This document shows, piece by piece, positions 39,638 through 59,192 of a stretch of DNA of 64,000 nt; the stretch's first letter is position 1; every line of letters begins with the position of its first letter. Location of the stretch: the NCBI RefSeq assembly GCF_004011835.1, contig NZ_RKLN01000007.1, positions 185,161 through 249,160 of the forward strand, written 5' to 3'. The notes under the pieces are model-generated. The model ran no database searches, had not been told where the DNA came from, and was given only the letters and a program-made list of their open reading frames with translations. The translations under genes were made by a program, and so were the position numbers. Source of the DNA: Rhodococcus spongiicola. GTDB lineage: Bacteria > Actinomycetota > Actinomycetes > Mycobacteriales > Mycobacteriaceae.

Positions 39638-40027
39638 GTGGCACGCGTAAAGAGGGCGGTCAACGCCCAGAAGAAGCGTCGTTCGATTCTCGAGGCCTCG
39701 AGCGGCTACCGAGGACAGCGTTCGCGCCTGTACCGCAAGGCCAAGGAGCAGCAGCTCCACTCGATGACCTACGCCTACCGGGACCGTCGTCAGCGCAAGG
39801 GCGACTTCCGCAAGCTGTGGATCGCTCGCATCAACGCCGCGGCTCGCGCCAACGACATCACCTACAACCGCTTCATCCAGGGCCTCAAGGCTGCGGGTGT
39901 CGAGGTTGACCGCAAGATCCTCGCCGAACTGGCGGTTTCCGACGCCGAGGCGTTCGCCGGCCTGGTGGCCGTCGCGAAGGCAGCTCTGCCGTCCGACGTC
40001 AACGCTCCCGCCGGGGAAGCAGCCTGA
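39638..40027 (+). CDS. rplT: 50S ribosomal protein L20
   Basis: A 129-residue ribosomal protein: [20 protein letters not shown] then [23 protein letters not shown] 39638 begins the conserved MARVKR. The last gene of the IF-3 operon proper; the rRNA methyltransferase gene starts 23 bp later and may be co-transcribed. Confidence 0.97.
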   Translation: MARVKRAVNAQKKRRSILEASSGYRGQRSRLYRKAKEQQLHSMTYAYRDRRQRKGDFRKLWIARINAAARANDITYNRFIQGLKAAGVEVDRKILAELAVSDAEAFAGLVAVAKAALPSDVNAPAGEAA

Positions 40028-40050
40028 GTCAGCAGTTCCGGATTCGACCC

Positions 40051-40851
40051 GTGGACCCGTTCACCGAGCGGACTCCGCGGGTCGTTTCTGCTGGCAAGCT
40101 CCTGCGCGGCGCAGAGCGCAGGAAGGCGGGGCGCTTCCTCGCCGAGGGGGAGAATTCCGTCCTCGAGGCGCTCGCGTCCGCGACGGTGCACGAGGTGTTC
40201 TACACAGAGTCCGCAGGCGGGCGGTACCAGGAGCTGATCGGTACCGCGCGCAGGGCAGGGATCGCGGCGTCGCTCGTCACCGAGCGCGCGATCCGGTCGA
40301 TGAGCGACACCGTCACCCCGCCGGGGGTCGTGGCTGTGTGCGATCTGCTGGACGTTCCGCTCGAGCGGGCACTCAGCTCGGGGGTTCGCCTGCTGGCCGT
40401 GCCCGTCGCAATCGCCGAACCGGGCAACGCGGGGACGGTGATCCGAGTGGCCGATGCGGTCGGCGCCGACGCGGCTATTCTCGCTGGTGACAGCGTCGAT
40501 CCCCACAACGGCAAGTGCGTGCGGTCGTCCGCGGGAAGCCTGTTCCACCTACCGATCGTGCGTGAGCGCGACACCGACGCCGTCCTCGATGCGCTGACGG
40601 GGTCCGGGATCCAGATCTTCGCGACGGCCGCCGACGGCGAGGTGAGCCTCGATGAGGCCGATGACCTGCTTGCCGCTCCCACTGCGTGGCTGTTCGGGAA
40701 CGAGGCGCACGGTCTCGATGCGGCGGTGGCGGCGCGGGCCGATCACCGGGTGCGGATCCCGATCCGGGGCCGCGCCGAAAGTTTCAACCTGGCCACCGCC
40801 GCGTCCATCTGCCTGTATGCCAGCGCCCGCGTCCAGCATCGACGCTCGTGA
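40051..40851 (+). CDS. tsnR: TrmH/SpoU-family RNA 2'-O-methyltransferase
   Basis: A 266-residue SPOUT methyltransferase, equivalent to Rv1644. The three SpoU motifs are seen: EPGNAGTVIRVADAVGAD, LFGNEAHGLDAAV and AESFNLATAASICLY, which form the SAM-binding knot. An N-terminal substrate-binding region precedes them (KLLRGAERRKAGRFLAEGE). It modifies a ribose in rRNA or tRNA; the name tsnR follows the mycobacterial annotation and does not prove thiostrepton resistance. GTG 40051 is used. Confidence 0.9.
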   Translation: MDPFTERTPRVVSAGKLLRGAERRKAGRFLAEGENSVLEALASATVHEVFYTESAGGRYQELIGTARRAGIAASLVTERAIRSMSDTVTPPGVVAVCDLLDVPLERALSSGVRLLAVPVAIAEPGNAGTVIRVADAVGADAAILAGDSVDPHNGKCVRSSAGSLFHLPIVRERDTDAVLDALTGSGIQIFATAADGEVSLDEADDLLAAPTAWLFGNEAHGLDAAVAARADHRVRIPIRGRAESFNLATAASICLYASARVQHRRS

Positions 40852-40964
40852 CCGGTCCTGTCGAGCGTGGTCGAATCGCCCCGAGCCGATCGCCTAGGAT
40901 TCGAGTGTTGTGCCCCGTGCGGTAGGGCATTGGTAGCTAGTCGGACTGATAGCGAGATAGATGA

Positions 40965-42050
<1,086 letters not shown>

Positions 42051-42115
42051 GCGTGGAGCCTGCCGAGCGGACCCGGACCTGAGTCCCGACTCACGAGCGA
42101 GAGAGCTGAGTAGAC

Positions 42116-44605
42116 GTGCGAGTAGCGCAATCGTGGTTGACCGAGATCCTGCAGCGGGCCACGCCCGACTGGCAGGTGACCGCCGACGAACTCGACGCCG
42201 GGTTCGTCCGTGTCGGGCTCGAGGTCGAGGAAGTCGATCCGCTCGAGCCCGTGACCGGGAGCCTGGTCGTCGGTCGGGTCGTCGAGATCACCGAGCTCAC
42301 CGAGTTCAAGAAGCCCATCCGCTTCTGCAAGGTGGATGTCGGTGCGGGCACACCACAGGAGATCGTGTGCGGCGCCCGGAACTTCGCCGAGGGGGACCTC
42401 GTCGTCGTCGCTCTGCCGGGCTCCGTGCTGCCAGGCGGCTTCGCGATCTCGTCCCGCAAGACGTACGGCAAGGTCTCCAACGGGATGATCTGCTCGGTGG
42501 CGGAGCTGGGCATCGGCAAGGACCACTCGGGCATCCTCGTCCTCGAGCCGGACACGGCCGCGCCGGGGACGGACGCGAACGAGGTGTTGGGGCTCGACGA
42601 CACCGTGATCGAACTCAACATCACGCCCGACCGTGGCTACTGCTTCTCGGTGCGCGGTCTGACCCGTGAGCTCGCGTGCGGATTCGATCTCGAGTTCGCC
42701 GACCCGGCCGTCGTGCCGGAGCTGCCGTCCGACGGCGGTGAGGCGTGGCCGGTCGAGCTCGTACCGGAGTCCAAGGCGACTCGTTTCACCGCGCGCAGGA
42801 TCACCGGCATCGATCCGAAGGCCGTCAGCCCGTGGTGGCTGCAGCGTCGCCTGCTGATGTCGGGTGTGCGCCCGATCTCGCCCGCCGTCGACGTGACGAA
42901 CTACGTCCTGCTCGAGCTGGGCCAACCGTTGCACGCGTTCGACGCGGCCAAGGTTCAGGGCGCACTCGTGGTACGCCGCGCGAAAGCAGGGGAGAAGCTG
43001 ACCACCCTCGACGAGGTCGAGCGTGCCCTCGATCCCGAGGACGTCGTCATCGCCGACGACTCCGGCGTCATCTCGCTGGCCGGCGTCATGGGTGGTGCCG
43101 ACACCGAGGTCCACGACGGGACCACCGACATCCTCCTCGAGTCGGCCACGTGGGATCCGCTCGCGGTGTTCAAGACCTCCCGACGCCACAAGCTGATCAG
43201 TGAGGCCAGCAAGCGGTACGAACGCGTCGTCGATCCCGAGATCGCCCTGCCGGCGCTGGACCGTGCCGCCGCACTGATCGTCGAGATCGCCGGCGGCACG
43301 ATCGAGCCCGTCCTCACCGACGTCGGCGGCGTTGCGCCGTCGGGGCAGATCCGGATGGACATCGACCTGCCGGACCGGGTCGCCGGTGTGGCCTACCCGA
43401 ACGGGGCCGCGGCGCGGCGCCTGACGCAGATCGGCTGCACCGTCGAGGTCGGCGTCAGCGAGACCGGGCACGGCCAACTGGTCGTGACTCCCCCGTCGTG
43501 GCGGCCTGATCTGGTGCAACCGGCCGACCTGGTCGAGGAGGTGCTGCGGCTCGAAGGTCTCGAGCAGATCCCCTCCGTGCTGCCTCACGCACCGGCCGGT
43601 CGTGGCCTGACCCCTCAGCAGCGTCGCCGCCGCGCCGTCGGCCGCATGCTCGCCGCCTCGGGCTTCGTCGAGGTCCCGCCACCGGTGTTCCTGCCGCACG
43701 CCGTGTTCGACACCTGGGGTCTCGACGCCGAGGACCCGCGTCGCGACACCACCAAGGTGCTCAACCCGCTCGAGTCGGATCGGCCGGAGCTGGCGACAAC
43801 TCTGCTGCCGGGGATGCTGGAAGTGCTGGCGCGCAACGCCTCTCGTGGTCAGCGCGACCTGTCGCTGTACGGCATCGCGCAGGTGGTGCAGCCGGGGCCG
43901 GACACCAAACCGGTCGAGGTGCTGCCGGTGGATCGTCGTCCGTCCGACGAGGAGATCGCGGAGCTGCTCAGGTCGCTGCCCGCACAACCGCTGCACTTGG
44001 CCATCGTCCTGTCCGGCCTGCGAGAGCCGTCCGGGCCCTGGGGGCCTGGACGTCCGGCTGACACGACGGATGCCTTCGCCGCGGTCCAGACTATTGCCGC
44101 TGCCGCCGGCGTCGAGCTCGAATTGCGGGCGGCGCAGCACCTCCCGTGGCACCCGGGCCGGTGCGCGGAGGTCGTGTTCGACGGCACCGTCGTCGGGCAT
44201 GCCGGTGAACTACACCCGGCGGTGCTCGAGCGTTCCGGTCTGCCGGCGCGCTCGTGTGCGGTCGAGATCGATCTCGACGCCCTACCGGTCGTCGAAGTCC
44301 TTCCGGCCCCTCAGATTTCGCCGTTCCCTGCAGTCCTGCAAGACGTCGCCGTGGTTGTCGATTCTTCGGTGCCGGCGGCCGCGGTCGAGGCGGCGCTGCG
44401 AAACGGTGGCGGTGAACTCCTCGAGGACATCCGCCTGTTCGACGTGTTCGAGGGCGAGCAGGTCGGCGAGGGGCGCAAGTCCCTTGCCTTCGCACTGCGG
44501 TTCCGTGGTGTCGACCGAACGCTGACCGAGGACGAGGCCAGTGCGGCCCGTGACGCCGCAGTGGCAGCAGCGGCGGAGGCCGTGGGGGCCGTCCTGCGCG
44601 GATAG
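42116..44605 (+). CDS. pheT: Phenylalanyl-tRNA synthetase beta subunit
   Basis: An 829-residue subunit with the full domain order: N-terminal B1, the tRNA-binding OB fold ([26 protein letters not shown]), the B3/B4 editing domain, B5, catalytic-like B6/B7, and a C-terminal ferredoxin-like anticodon domain ([24 protein letters not shown] to [13 protein letters not shown]). GTG 42116 starts [12 protein letters not shown]. The length is normal. Confidence 0.96.
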   Translation: MRVAQSWLTEILQRATPDWQVTADELDAGFVRVGLEVEEVDPLEPVTGSLVVGRVVEITELTEFKKPIRFCKVDVGAGTPQEIVCGARNFAEGDLVVVALPGSVLPGGFAISSRKTYGKVSNGMICSVAELGIGKDHSGILVLEPDTAAPGTDANEVLGLDDTVIELNITPDRGYCFSVRGLTRELACGFDLEFADPAVVPELPSDGGEAWPVELVPESKATRFTARRITGIDPKAVSPWWLQRRLLMSGVRPISPAVDVTNYVLLELGQPLHAFDAAKVQGALVVRRAKAGEKLTTLDEVERALDPEDVVIADDSGVISLAGVMGGADTEVHDGTTDILLESATWDPLAVFKTSRRHKLISEASKRYERVVDPEIALPALDRAAALIVEIAGGTIEPVLTDVGGVAPSGQIRMDIDLPDRVAGVAYPNGAAARRLTQIGCTVEVGVSETGHGQLVVTPPSWRPDLVQPADLVEEVLRLEGLEQIPSVLPHAPAGRGLTPQQRRRRAVGRMLAASGFVEVPPPVFLPHAVFDTWGLDAEDPRRDTTKVLNPLESDRPELATTLLPGMLEVLARNASRGQRDLSLYGIAQVVQPGPDTKPVEVLPVDRRPSDEEIAELLRSLPAQPLHLAIVLSGLREPSGPWGPGRPADTTDAFAAVQTIAAAAGVELELRAAQHLPWHPGRCAEVVFDGTVVGHAGELHPAVLERSGLPARSCAVEIDLDALPVVEVLPAPQISPFPAVLQDVAVVVDSSVPAAAVEAALRNGGGELLEDIRLFDVFEGEQVGEGRKSLAFALRFRGVDRTLTEDEASAARDAAVAAAAEAVGAVLRG

Positions 44606-44682
44606 TCCGCGACAGCGGGTCGTGAACGACCGATGAGGGGCTCTCTCGGTAGCCTGGAAGGTGCCACCGGGAGGAGCCCCTC

Positions 44683-45147
44683 ATGGTCGATACGGGAAGT
44701 GGATCAGGTGACGTGCTTGCGCGGTTGCGTCAGCTCACCGATGCGGACCTGCTGGCAATCGTGCTGGTGGTGACGGCCGAGCGTCCGGGTCTGTCGCCGG
44801 TGCACGCGGCCGCTGCCGCGCTGTCGGCGGGCGGGCTCGGCCCCGACTACCCTCCGGACCCGACGCGGCCAGCCGTCCCGCCCGAGGTTCCGCCACCGCT
44901 GACGACGGCGAGCGGACCCGTGACCGGCCCCGACCGCACTGTCTCCGACTACACCGATGCCGGTGTCCCGACCTTCGAGCGGGTTCGAGACCGTATCGAG
45001 GAACGTTTCGGGACGGCCCTCGGCTCGGAGGAACTCGAACGAGGCAGTCGGGCCGGGCGGGACCTCGACGAGAAGTGGCAGGCGCGGGAGAAGGCTGCGC
45101 ACGAAAAGCTCGACGAGATCCGCCGGTCGATGAAGGACGACGGCTAG
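44683..45147 (+). CDS. Hypothetical protein, 154 aa
   Basis: A protein I do not recognise. The N-terminal helical part (VLARLRQLTDADLLAIVLVV) is followed by a Pro-rich linker (about 68-90, PPDPTRPAVPPEVPPPL) and a charged helical C-terminus (FERVRDRIEERFGTALGSEEL, then DEKWQAREKAAHEKLDEIRR). ATG 44683 follows GGGAGGAG closely. It lies between pheT and the convergent AidB-like gene. Codon use looks like a true gene. Confidence 0.7.
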   Translation: MVDTGSGSGDVLARLRQLTDADLLAIVLVVTAERPGLSPVHAAAAALSAGGLGPDYPPDPTRPAVPPEVPPPLTTASGPVTGPDRTVSDYTDAGVPTFERVRDRIEERFGTALGSEELERGSRAGRDLDEKWQAREKAAHEKLDEIRRSMKDDG

Positions 45148-45197
45148 GGTCGCCCCCGACCCTCACTGCCGTTCGACCCTCTGTGCTGTTCGGGGGA

Positions 45198-46922
45198 TCA
45201 GTGTCGTTCGAGGATCGCTGCGAAATCGGTTCCGGCGGGCAGGGATCCGTACTCGAGGTCGCGGTCGGCGCCGAGTCGCGCGCCGATGAACGCCTCCGCG
45301 ACCGGGTTCGGTGCCCATCGCAACAGGAGCGAACCCTGTAGGCCGAGAGCCATCGCGGCGGCGACGGGACGCGCCCGCAGCTGTGCGGCGGCGGGCTCGA
45401 GCGTGGCGAGTTCGGCGAGCATCGCACGCACCCGATCCAGGTGGGCGTCGAACAACGATGACGCGCCGCGGGCCAGGTTCAGTTCGGCGTCGAAAGCCGC
45501 CACCGTCTCGGGTTCGCGGGTCATCGCGCGCAGGACGTCGAGGGCGATGACATTGCCCGACCCCTCCCACACCGCCATGACCGGCTGCTCCCGGTACCGG
45601 CGGGCCAGCGGGAACGCCTCCGTGTATCCGTTGCCGCCGAGGCACTCGAGCGCTTCGTAGGCGTGGTGCGGTCCGCGCTTGCAGATCCAGTACTTGCTCA
45701 CCGCCGTGGCCAGGCGGCGGAACGCCTTCTCCGACTCGGAGGCGTCGTCGTCGTGGGCGCGGGCCAGGCGCAGGGCGGTCGCCGTCGCCGCCTCCGATTC
45801 GAGAGCCAGGTCCGCGGCGACGGCGGTCATCGCGGGCTGATCGACGAGCGTCGCGCCGAACGCGGACCGGTGCCGCACATGCCAGAGTGCCTCGGCGACC
45901 GATTGACGCATGCCCGCCGCCGATCCGTAGACGCAGTCGAGCCGGGTCCGGGCGACCATCTCGATGATCGTGCGCACGCCCCGTCCGGGCTCGCCGACGA
46001 GGTGGCCGATCGTCCCGTCGAGCTCGATCTCGGACGACGCATTCGACTTGTTGCCGAGCTTGTCCTTGAGCCGCTGAATCCGGAAGACGTTGCGGGTGCC
46101 GTCCTCGAGCACGCGCGGCACCAGGAAGCAGGACAGCCCCAGCTGTGCTGTCTGGTCGCTCCGCTCGTGTCTCCGGTCGCTCCGCGGGCTCCGCTCCTGC
46201 GTCTGCGCGAGGACGAGGAAGGCGTCGGACATCGGTGCCGAGCAGAACCACTTGTGTCCGGTGAGGACATACGTGCCGTCCGAGAGTGGTTGGGCCGTAG
46301 TGGTGTTCGCGCGGACGTCGGAGCCGCCCTGCTTCTCGGTCATCGCCATCCCGAACAGCACGCCGGGCTTGTCGCCGGGTGTGGCGAGGGTGCCGTCATA
46401 GCCCCGCGAGTACACCCGGGGGAGCCAACGCTCGGCGAGCTCCGGCGCGAGCATCAGTGACGGCACCACGGAGTGGGTCATCGAGATTGGGCATGCATGA
46501 CCCGGCTCGATCTGTCCGAACAGCATGAACGTCGCGGCGCGAGCGACGTTTGCGCCGGCACGGGGCTCGGCCCAGGCGGACGTGTGTGCACCGTGCCTGA
46601 CTGCGGCCGAGATGACTCGGTGGTAAGCGGGGTGGTACTCGACCTCGTCGATGCGGTGGCCGTAGCGGTCGTGCGAGTGGAGCCGGGGGAGTTCGGTGTT
46701 GGCGAGTTCGGCGGCGTGCTGGAACTCGGCGGTGCCGACGAGGGCGCCCACCTCGGACAGGTGTGCGACGGCCCACTCGGCGTCGTACCGGGCAGCCCCC
46801 TCGACGAGCGGTGTGTTGCTCGTGAACTCGTTGACGTCCACCCGTGGGGGCGCCTGATTGAACACCTCATGCGTTCGGTGGCCGCGTGGTGTGGCGCCCC
46901 TCTGGTCGCTGACTGTCGTCAT
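45198..46922 (-). CDS. AidB-like acyl-CoA dehydrogenase
   Basis: A 574-residue FAD flavoprotein of the AidB/isovaleryl-CoA dehydrogenase group. Seen: FNQAPPRVDVNEFTSNTPL at the N-terminus, MAMTEKQGGSDVRANTTTA, the FAD contacts TGHKWFCSAPMSDAFL, ALECLGGNGYTEAFPLARRYRE with VWEGSGNV. AidB in other bacteria is induced by alkylation damage and binds DNA; the role here is unproven. About 15 residues (QERSPRSDRRHERSD) are inserted before GLSCFLVP, coded by an imperfect short repeat. ATG 46922 is preceded by GGAAGG. Confidence 0.88.
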   Translation of the reverse strand: MTTVSDQRGATPRGHRTHEVFNQAPPRVDVNEFTSNTPLVEGAARYDAEWAVAHLSEVGALVGTAEFQHAAELANTELPRLHSHDRYGHRIDEVEYHPAYHRVISAAVRHGAHTSAWAEPRAGANVARAATFMLFGQIEPGHACPISMTHSVVPSLMLAPELAERWLPRVYSRGYDGTLATPGDKPGVLFGMAMTEKQGGSDVRANTTTAQPLSDGTYVLTGHKWFCSAPMSDAFLVLAQTQERSPRSDRRHERSDQTAQLGLSCFLVPRVLEDGTRNVFRIQRLKDKLGNKSNASSEIELDGTIGHLVGEPGRGVRTIIEMVARTRLDCVYGSAAGMRQSVAEALWHVRHRSAFGATLVDQPAMTAVAADLALESEAATATALRLARAHDDDASESEKAFRRLATAVSKYWICKRGPHHAYEALECLGGNGYTEAFPLARRYREQPVMAVWEGSGNVIALDVLRAMTREPETVAAFDAELNLARGASSLFDAHLDRVRAMLAELATLEPAAAQLRARPVAAAMALGLQGSLLLRWAPNPVAEAFIGARLGADRDLEYGSLPAGTDFAAILERH

Positions 46923-47015
46923 TCTCGAGCCCTTCCGCAAAGTAATGAATCAGAATTCACCGCTTGCTGGTGACAGTAGAACGGGACAGTGCGAAGGGCA
47001 ACGGAACCCGTAACA

Positions 47016-49399
<2,384 letters not shown>

Positions 49400-49403
<4 letters not shown>

Positions 49404-50436
49404 GCAGCGACATCGGCACAGCGCCGAGCACCGGGGAGTCGAGCACCGGGAAGCCGAGCATCGAGAACCTCACGGCGAGCCAGAAGGCGCACGTTCTCGC
49501 CGAGGCGTTGCCGTGGCTCCAGCGCTTCCGCGACAAGATCGTCGTCATCAAGTACGGCGGCAACGCGATGATCGACGACGGACTCAAGACCGCGTTCGCG
49601 GCGGACATGGCGTTCCTGCGAACCATCGGCATTCATCCGGTCGTCGTGCACGGCGGTGGACCGCAGATCAACGCCATGCTGAAGCGACTCGGCATGGAGG
49701 GCGAGTTCCGGGGCGGCTTCCGCGTGACGACACCGGAGGTCATGGACGTCGTCCGGATGGTGCTGTTCGGTCAGGTCGGCCGCGAACTCGTCGGCCTGAT
49801 CAACACGCACGGGCCGTACGCCGTCGGCATTTCCGGTGAGGACGCGAAGCTGTTCACCGCCACCCGTCGCACGGTGCAGGTCGAGGGCACGGCCACCGAC
49901 ATCGGACTCGTCGGCGATGTCACCGCGGTCAATCCCGCGGCGGTGCTCGATCTCATTGCAGCCGGACGCATCCCGGTCGTGTCGACGATCGCGCCCGACG
50001 AGGACGGCGTCGTGCACAACATCAACGCCGACACCGCGGCTGCCGCGCTCGCCGAGGCCATAGGCGCCGAGAAGCTAGTCGTCCTCACCGACGTCGAGGG
50101 CCTCTACACCGACTGGCCCGATCGCTCGTCGCTCACGACCCAGATCGCCACTCCCGAGTTGCGTCAACTGCTCCCCAGTCTCGACGCCGGCATGGTCCCC
50201 AAGATGGAGGCCTGCCTGCGCGCCGTGGAGGGTGGCGTTCCCACCGCGCACGTCATCGACGGCCGCGTCGCGCACGCAGTCCTGCTCGAACTATTCACGG
50301 GCGAGGGCATCGGCACCATGGTCACGCCGGCGCGCGGCCTCGACGCCCGGAACCCCGACGCCCGGAACCCCGAAGCCCGGAATCTCGAAGACGGCGAACT
50401 CGACGGCCAGAACCTCGAAGGCCTGAAAGGACAACC

Positions 50437-50440
<4 letters not shown>
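49400..50440 (+). CDS. argB: Acetylglutamate kinase with repetitive C-terminal tail
   Basis: A 346-residue kinase phosphorylating N-acetylglutamate, the arginine-feedback step. The core has [25 protein letters not shown] and the C-terminal [20 protein letters not shown]. It is longer than usual: about 25 extra N-terminal residues with two STG(E/K) repeats and a 35-residue tail with [19 protein letters not shown] pentads rich in Asn, Leu and Asp. The tail is coded by a short DNA repeat. ATG 49400 overlaps argJ; its stop overlaps argD (ATGA). Confidence 0.94.
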
Positions 50441-53130
<2,690 letters not shown>

Positions 53131-53179
53131 CCACTAGACTCACCCCCGAACACTTCGAACTCTAAGGAGCACACTCACC

Positions 53180-55833
<2,654 letters not shown>

Positions 55834-55922
55834 CTTCGAGACGAAGACCATTCGGGCAACCGCAACCGCCACTTACGCAGTAATGTGAAGGCTCATCGAA
55901 AAGGATGTGACGCAAAGTCACG

Positions 55923-58907
55923 ATGAGTTGGTGGGGGAGTGCGCTCGTGGGTCTCAGCTCCGACTACTTGGCGGCTTCGTTGCGGCGGGTCGTCGCCACG
56001 GCACAGAACGGTCTCGAGGTGGTTCGTCTCGGCGGTCTGGAGACGGGGACAACACCGTCCCCGTTCCAGGTCGTCGAACGCGCCCCGATGTACCGGTTAC
56101 GACGGTACTTCCCGGATATCGATCCGGCCGATGCCGGTCCACCGATCGTCCTCGTCCCCCCGATGATGATGTCGGCGGATGTATACGACGTCACCCGTGA
56201 TCACGGCGCGGTGGGCATCCTTCGCAGGATGGGGATCGATCCGTGGGTGGTCGACTTCGGCTCTCCGGACACCGAGGAGGGCGGTTTCGATCGCACCCTC
56301 ACGGACCACATCGTCGCCATCAGTGAGATCGTCGACATAGTCCATGAACACACCGGCCGCGACGTCCACCTGTCCGGCTACTCACAGGGCGGCATGTTCT
56401 GCTATCAGGCGGCGGCTTACCGCCGGTGCCGGAATGTTGCCAGTATCATCACGTTCGGTGCGCCGGTGGATACCTTGGCGGCGCTTCCGTTCAACATCCC
56501 GGCATTCGTCGCCACCAGAGGCGCCGACCTCCTGGCCGACCACGTCTTCAATCGCTTGTCGATAGCCGGTTGGATGGCTCGCACCGGTTTCCAGTTTCTC
56601 GATCCAATGAAGACGGCGAAGTCACGTATCGACTTCCTCCGCCAACTGCACGACCGCGAGGCGCTCCTTCCGCGGGAGCAGCAACGTCGTTTCCTCGACC
56701 AGGACGGCTGGGTGGCCTGGTCCGGTCCGGCTGTCGCGGAACTGCTCAAGCAGTTCATCGTCCACAACCGGATGATGACCGGCGGCTTCGTCATCAAGGA
56801 TGCTGCCGTCGGTCTTGCCGAGTTGTCGTGCCCGATCCTCGCGTTCGTAGGTGAGGTCGACGACATCGGGCAGCCTCTCGCGGTGCGCGGTATCAAGCGG
56901 GCGGCGCCCCACGCGGACGTATTCGAGTCGACGCTGCGCGCAGGACATTTCGGTTTGGTGGTCGGATCGGCCGCGGCCTCCCGTACTTGGCCCACCACCG
57001 GTGAGTGGGTGCGCTGGAGAGAAGGGATGGGTAAGCGTCCTGGGCCGGTGGACGCGATGATCTACGACGAGCCCTCCGGGCGTGACAGCGGTGTCAGTTT
57101 CGCGGACCGAGTCACCCACGCCGTCACGTCGATCGCCGAGGTAGGCGTCGGTGCGGGCAAGGGAATCGTCGACTTCGCGACCGACACCGTACGCACTACG
57201 CGTGAAATCTCGATCGAGGCGGCCCGTGCGCTGCCGCGACTGGCCCGTCTCGGGCAGTTGCAGCCACACTCACGGATCTCGCTCGGACTGCTGCTCGCCG
57301 AACAGGGACGTCAGGCACCGCGTGGCGAGTTCTTCCTGTTCGATGACCGCGTTCACACGAACGCCGCCGTCAACACGCGGATCGACAACGTCGTGCGCGG
57401 CCTCATCCATGCCGGCGTCCGGCCTGCAAGCCACGTCGGTGTCCTGATGGAGACACGCCCGAGTGCGCTCGTCGCGATCGCCGCGCTCTCGCGACTAGGC
57501 GCGGTGGCCGTCCTCCTGCCACCCGGCGGTAGCCTCGACCAGGCGGCCCGTCTCGGCCGCGTCGACCGAATCGTCGTAGATCCCGACAATCTCGAGGACG
57601 CCGTTGCCACCGGCAAAAAGGTCCTCGTTCTCGGAGGCGGCGAGTTCCGGGGGCTCCCGGTCGAACTCGGACCGGACGTCATCGATCTCGAGCAGGTGGA
57701 CCCAGGTTCGGTGGAGCTCCCCGGGTGGTACCGCCCCAACCCGGGCCGTGCCGGTGAACTTGCCTTCGTGATCTTCAGTGGGTCGTCGGGAAGCCTCGAA
57801 GCGAAGTTCATCACAAACCACCGGTGGGCTCTATCGGCGTTCGGCACCGCTTCGGCTGCGTCGCTCACTCGTGGCGACACCGTGTACTGCCTTGCCCCGC
57901 TACATCATTCGTCAGGCCTCATGGCGGCCCTCGGCGGCGCGGTCGCGGGTGGCGCTCGTATCGCGCTCTCACGTGGACTCGATCCGGACCGCTTCGCAGA
58001 GGAGATCCGCCGTTACGGCGTCACCGTCGTCAGCTACACCTGGACGATGATGCGGGACATACTCGACGCCACGCTTCCGCTCGAGGACGGGTATCCAGTC
58101 CGGCTGTTCATCGGATCGGGCATGCCGCCGGGACTCTGGCGTCGCACGACCGAAAGGTTCGCCCCTGCAGGAGTGCTCGAGTTCTACGCATCCACAGAGG
58201 GTGATGTCGTCCTCGCCAATGTGTCGGGTGCCAAGGTCGGTTGCAAGGGTCGGCCTCTGCCCGGCAGTGCAGAAGTCCGCCTCGGCGCGTACGACCCGAT
58301 CGAGGGTCGCTTGATCGAGGATGAACGGGGCTTCGTACGCGAGTGCAAGGATGGCGAGGTCGGCCTGCTACTCGGCCGCCCGGGTGCCCATGCGGAGTCG
58401 GTACCCGGCGTGATGCGCGGAGTGTTCGAGGCCGGTGACGTCTGGGTGCCCACCGAGAACCTCTTCCGCCGCGACGCCGACGGCGACTACTGGCTGGTCG
58501 ACCACAAGCGCGCCGTGGTGGACGCGGTACGCGGTCCGGTCTTCACGCAGCCGATCGTCGACGTGCTCGGCGAGATGCCTCAGGTCGATCTCACGGTTGC
58601 CTATGGTGTGCCGGCAGGGGAGCGACAGGTGGCAGTCGCCGCCTTCACGGTGCGCGACGGCCGCGCGCCCAGGGCGGCGGAGATCACCGCCGCGCTCGGG
58701 CAGTTGCCCGTGGCGGAGCACCCGGACGTCGTCCACGTCGTCGAGCAGATTCCGCTGGGAGCGTCGTACCGGCCCAGTTCCTTCGCGCTGCAGGCCGCGG
58801 GTCTGCCGAAGCCGAGTGTGCGTGCGTGGTACCTCGATCCGGATACCGGTAAGTACAAGCGATTCACCAAGGCGGTCGCGGCACATTTCGAAGGGGTGCC
58901 CGCATAG
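55923..58907 (+). CDS. Fusion of a PhaC/lipase-type hydrolase and an acyl-CoA ligase
   Basis: A 994-residue two-domain enzyme orthologous by position to Rv1683. Residues about 50-360 are an alpha/beta hydrolase of PHA-synthase/lipase type with the nucleophile elbow GYSQGG (Ser 154) and a likely late His in AGHFGL. Residues about 450-990 are an ANL adenylating domain: phosphate loop FSGSSGSLEAK near 617, FYASTEGDV, and a C-terminal tail DTGKYKRFTKAVAAHF with a Lys candidate. Together they could free and re-activate fatty acids, as in storage-lipid turnover. ATG 55923 starts MSWWGSALVG. It is 89 bp after argH. Confidence 0.9.
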   Translation: MSWWGSALVGLSSDYLAASLRRVVATAQNGLEVVRLGGLETGTTPSPFQVVERAPMYRLRRYFPDIDPADAGPPIVLVPPMMMSADVYDVTRDHGAVGILRRMGIDPWVVDFGSPDTEEGGFDRTLTDHIVAISEIVDIVHEHTGRDVHLSGYSQGGMFCYQAAAYRRCRNVASIITFGAPVDTLAALPFNIPAFVATRGADLLADHVFNRLSIAGWMARTGFQFLDPMKTAKSRIDFLRQLHDREALLPREQQRRFLDQDGWVAWSGPAVAELLKQFIVHNRMMTGGFVIKDAAVGLAELSCPILAFVGEVDDIGQPLAVRGIKRAAPHADVFESTLRAGHFGLVVGSAAASRTWPTTGEWVRWREGMGKRPGPVDAMIYDEPSGRDSGVSFADRVTHAVTSIAEVGVGAGKGIVDFATDTVRTTREISIEAARALPRLARLGQLQPHSRISLGLLLAEQGRQAPRGEFFLFDDRVHTNAAVNTRIDNVVRGLIHAGVRPASHVGVLMETRPSALVAIAALSRLGAVAVLLPPGGSLDQAARLGRVDRIVVDPDNLEDAVATGKKVLVLGGGEFRGLPVELGPDVIDLEQVDPGSVELPGWYRPNPGRAGELAFVIFSGSSGSLEAKFITNHRWALSAFGTASAASLTRGDTVYCLAPLHHSSGLMAALGGAVAGGARIALSRGLDPDRFAEEIRRYGVTVVSYTWTMMRDILDATLPLEDGYPVRLFIGSGMPPGLWRRTTERFAPAGVLEFYASTEGDVVLANVSGAKVGCKGRPLPGSAEVRLGAYDPIEGRLIEDERGFVRECKDGEVGLLLGRPGAHAESVPGVMRGVFEAGDVWVPTENLFRRDADGDYWLVDHKRAVVDAVRGPVFTQPIVDVLGEMPQVDLTVAYGVPAGERQVAVAAFTVRDGRAPRAAEITAALGQLPVAEHPDVVHVVEQIPLGASYRPSSFALQAAGLPKPSVRAWYLDPDTGKYKRFTKAVAAHFEGVPA

Positions 58908-58973
58908 CGGGGCAGGGTCCGGCTTGTAGCCTGGTGGACCAGCGGCGAACCCTGACGGCCCGAGAGGACTGAA

Positions 58974-59192
58974 GTGGCTATTGATTCCACCCTGCTCAGC
59001 ATTCTGGCCTGCCCGCAGGACAAGGGTCCGTTGCTGTTGGTCGGTGACGAAGTGCTCTACAACCCTCGGCTTCGCCGCGCCTACCCGATCGAGAACGGCA
59101 TACCCGTGCTGCTGATCGACGAGGCCCGTGAAGTAGCCGACGCGGAGCACGAGGATTACGTCGCACGCGGTATCGCGTCATCCGTCGACTGA
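58974..59192 (+). CDS. Trm112-family protein
   Basis: A 72-residue Trm112-like protein, the counterpart of Rv1684. It reads LLSILACPQDKGPLLLV and RRAYPIENGIPVLLIDEAR. Only one Cys remains of the zinc-ribbon set (ACPQDK), so zinc binding is doubtful. Homologues activate methyltransferases; no obvious partner is next door. GTG 58974 begins the protein. Its last 37 bases overlap the end of the convergent TetR gene. Confidence 0.85.
   Translation: MAIDSTLLSILACPQDKGPLLLVGDEVLYNPRLRRAYPIENGIPVLLIDEAREVADAEHEDYVARGIASSVD

Noticed and set aside
44683..45147. Assignment of the 154-aa protein to a PspA- or S1-like family
   Set aside because: Only generic charged helix and Pro-rich linker are seen; not enough for a family name.
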